NCBI RefSeq assembly: GCF_003574655.1
Contig: NZ_QNUM01000015.1
Coordinates: 1-41,137, forward strand
From: Cohaesibacter haloalkalitolerans
GTDB taxonomy: Bacteria; Pseudomonadota; Alphaproteobacteria; Rhizobiales; Cohaesibacteraceae
DNA: 41,137 nt
Reading direction: 5' to 3'
Every line of letters begins with the position of its first letter. Positions within the stretch are counted from its first letter, which is position 1. The position numbers were made by a program, and so were the translations under genes. The notes beneath the pieces are model-generated. The model was not told the origin of the DNA and did not search any database. It saw nothing but the letters and a program-made list of their open reading frames with translations. This document shows, in pieces, positions 40,892-41,137 of the stretch.

Positions 40892-41055
40892 TTGTCTTTG
40901 ATGCCGGGTTGAGCATTTGAGTTGCTTGCCGGGGACCTGCAACAGTCAGCCTGATTAGGATTGTCTGAGGCCTGCTGTGGGGCAGTTATGGCTCATTGCT
41001 GGGCTTGCCCTGACCCATTGAAATTCTGCTCATGCTATAGGTAAGGAAAATAGCG

Positions 41056-41137
41056 ATGAGTACGACCATGGACGATAAGATCAAACGTTGGACAGCAAAG
41101 CGGAAATCCGCATTGGTTATCGAGATCATACAAGGCA
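41056..41137 (+). mobile_element. IS3-family transposase OrfA, 5' end (cut by window edge)
   Basis: From ATG 41056 (AAGGA eight bases upstream) the 27 visible codons read MSTTMDDKIKRWTAKRKSAL and then VIEIIQG. I recognise this as the N-terminus of IS3-family OrfA proteins common in alphaproteobacteria (DDKIKRWTAKRKSALV.EIIQGKTT type). The gene continues beyond the window. The left inverted repeat could not be placed with confidence in 40892-41055. Its position at the end of the AT-rich block suggests a role in acquisition or rearrangement. Confidence 0.7.

Noticed and set aside
1-41137. CRISPR arrays, tRNA, rRNA and prophage or toxin-antitoxin modules
   Set aside because: No regularly spaced repeats, tRNA-like cloverleaf, rRNA segments or phage or toxin genes were noticed on reading both strands; a tRNA scan was not possible here.

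Overview
The window reads as chromosome of an alphaproteobacterium, probably a marine or host-associated member of the Hyphomicrobiales/Rhodobacterales type. The reasons are the moderately high GC of most of the window, the density of TRAP transporters, RbsABC-type sugar ABC genes, FCD-type GntR and IclR regulators, an OpgC-type protein and the style of the IS3-family fragment. The genus cannot be fixed from this sequence alone. No rRNA, tRNA or CRISPR array was seen.

Positions 1-28,800 are a large uptake and catabolism region for uronates and related sugar acids. It opens with the 3' end of a tagaturonate-reductase-like gene. Next come a TRAP transporter (dctPQM, 839-3659), an FCD-type GntR regulator and a divergent zinc alcohol dehydrogenase. 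The same TGACAT-N13-ATGTCA dyad lies upstream of both the TRAP operon and the dehydrogenase, so the GntR protein probably controls both. From 6364 to 14057 a sugar lactonase, a complete CUT2-type ABC importer and a soluble GAF histidine kinase/NarL response regulator pair run in one direction. On the minus strand, 21396 to 14169, a second GntR gene heads a long array: TRAP dctP-dctQ-dctM, a second zinc dehydrogenase, kduD, a D-2-hydroxyacid dehydrogenase and a YhcH-type protein. kduI (minus) and an IclR/KdgR-like regulator (plus) are divergent. After a 690-bp AT-rich regulatory gap, a KdgF-like cupin, a third TRAP set in the unusual order dctP-dctM-dctQ, an SDR and an unrecognised 112-aa protein follow. 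KdgF-like cupin, KduI and KduD would together take unsaturated uronate from pectin- or alginate-like oligomers to 2-keto-3-deoxygluconate; lyase, kinase and aldolase are not in the window.

Positions 29,341-36,986 hold unrelated housekeeping or accessory genes: a secreted alpha/beta hydrolase, a membrane-anchored AraC-type regulator, an OpgC-like acyltransferase, a LysR regulator and a divergent SDR / metallo-beta-lactamase-fold / quinone-oxidoreductase cluster. Two convergent gene pairs overlap at their 3' ends.

From about 37,170 to 40,900 base composition changes to strongly AT-rich, and two glycosyltransferase genes appear. The first is a large fusion of a GT2 glycosyltransferase, a sulfotransferase-like P-loop domain and an unrecognised C-terminal region. 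The window ends inside the first gene of an IS3-family element, so this block looks like horizontally acquired surface-polysaccharide DNA. Together with the recurrent stem-loops placed right after all four solute-binding-protein genes, it is the least ordinary part of the window.
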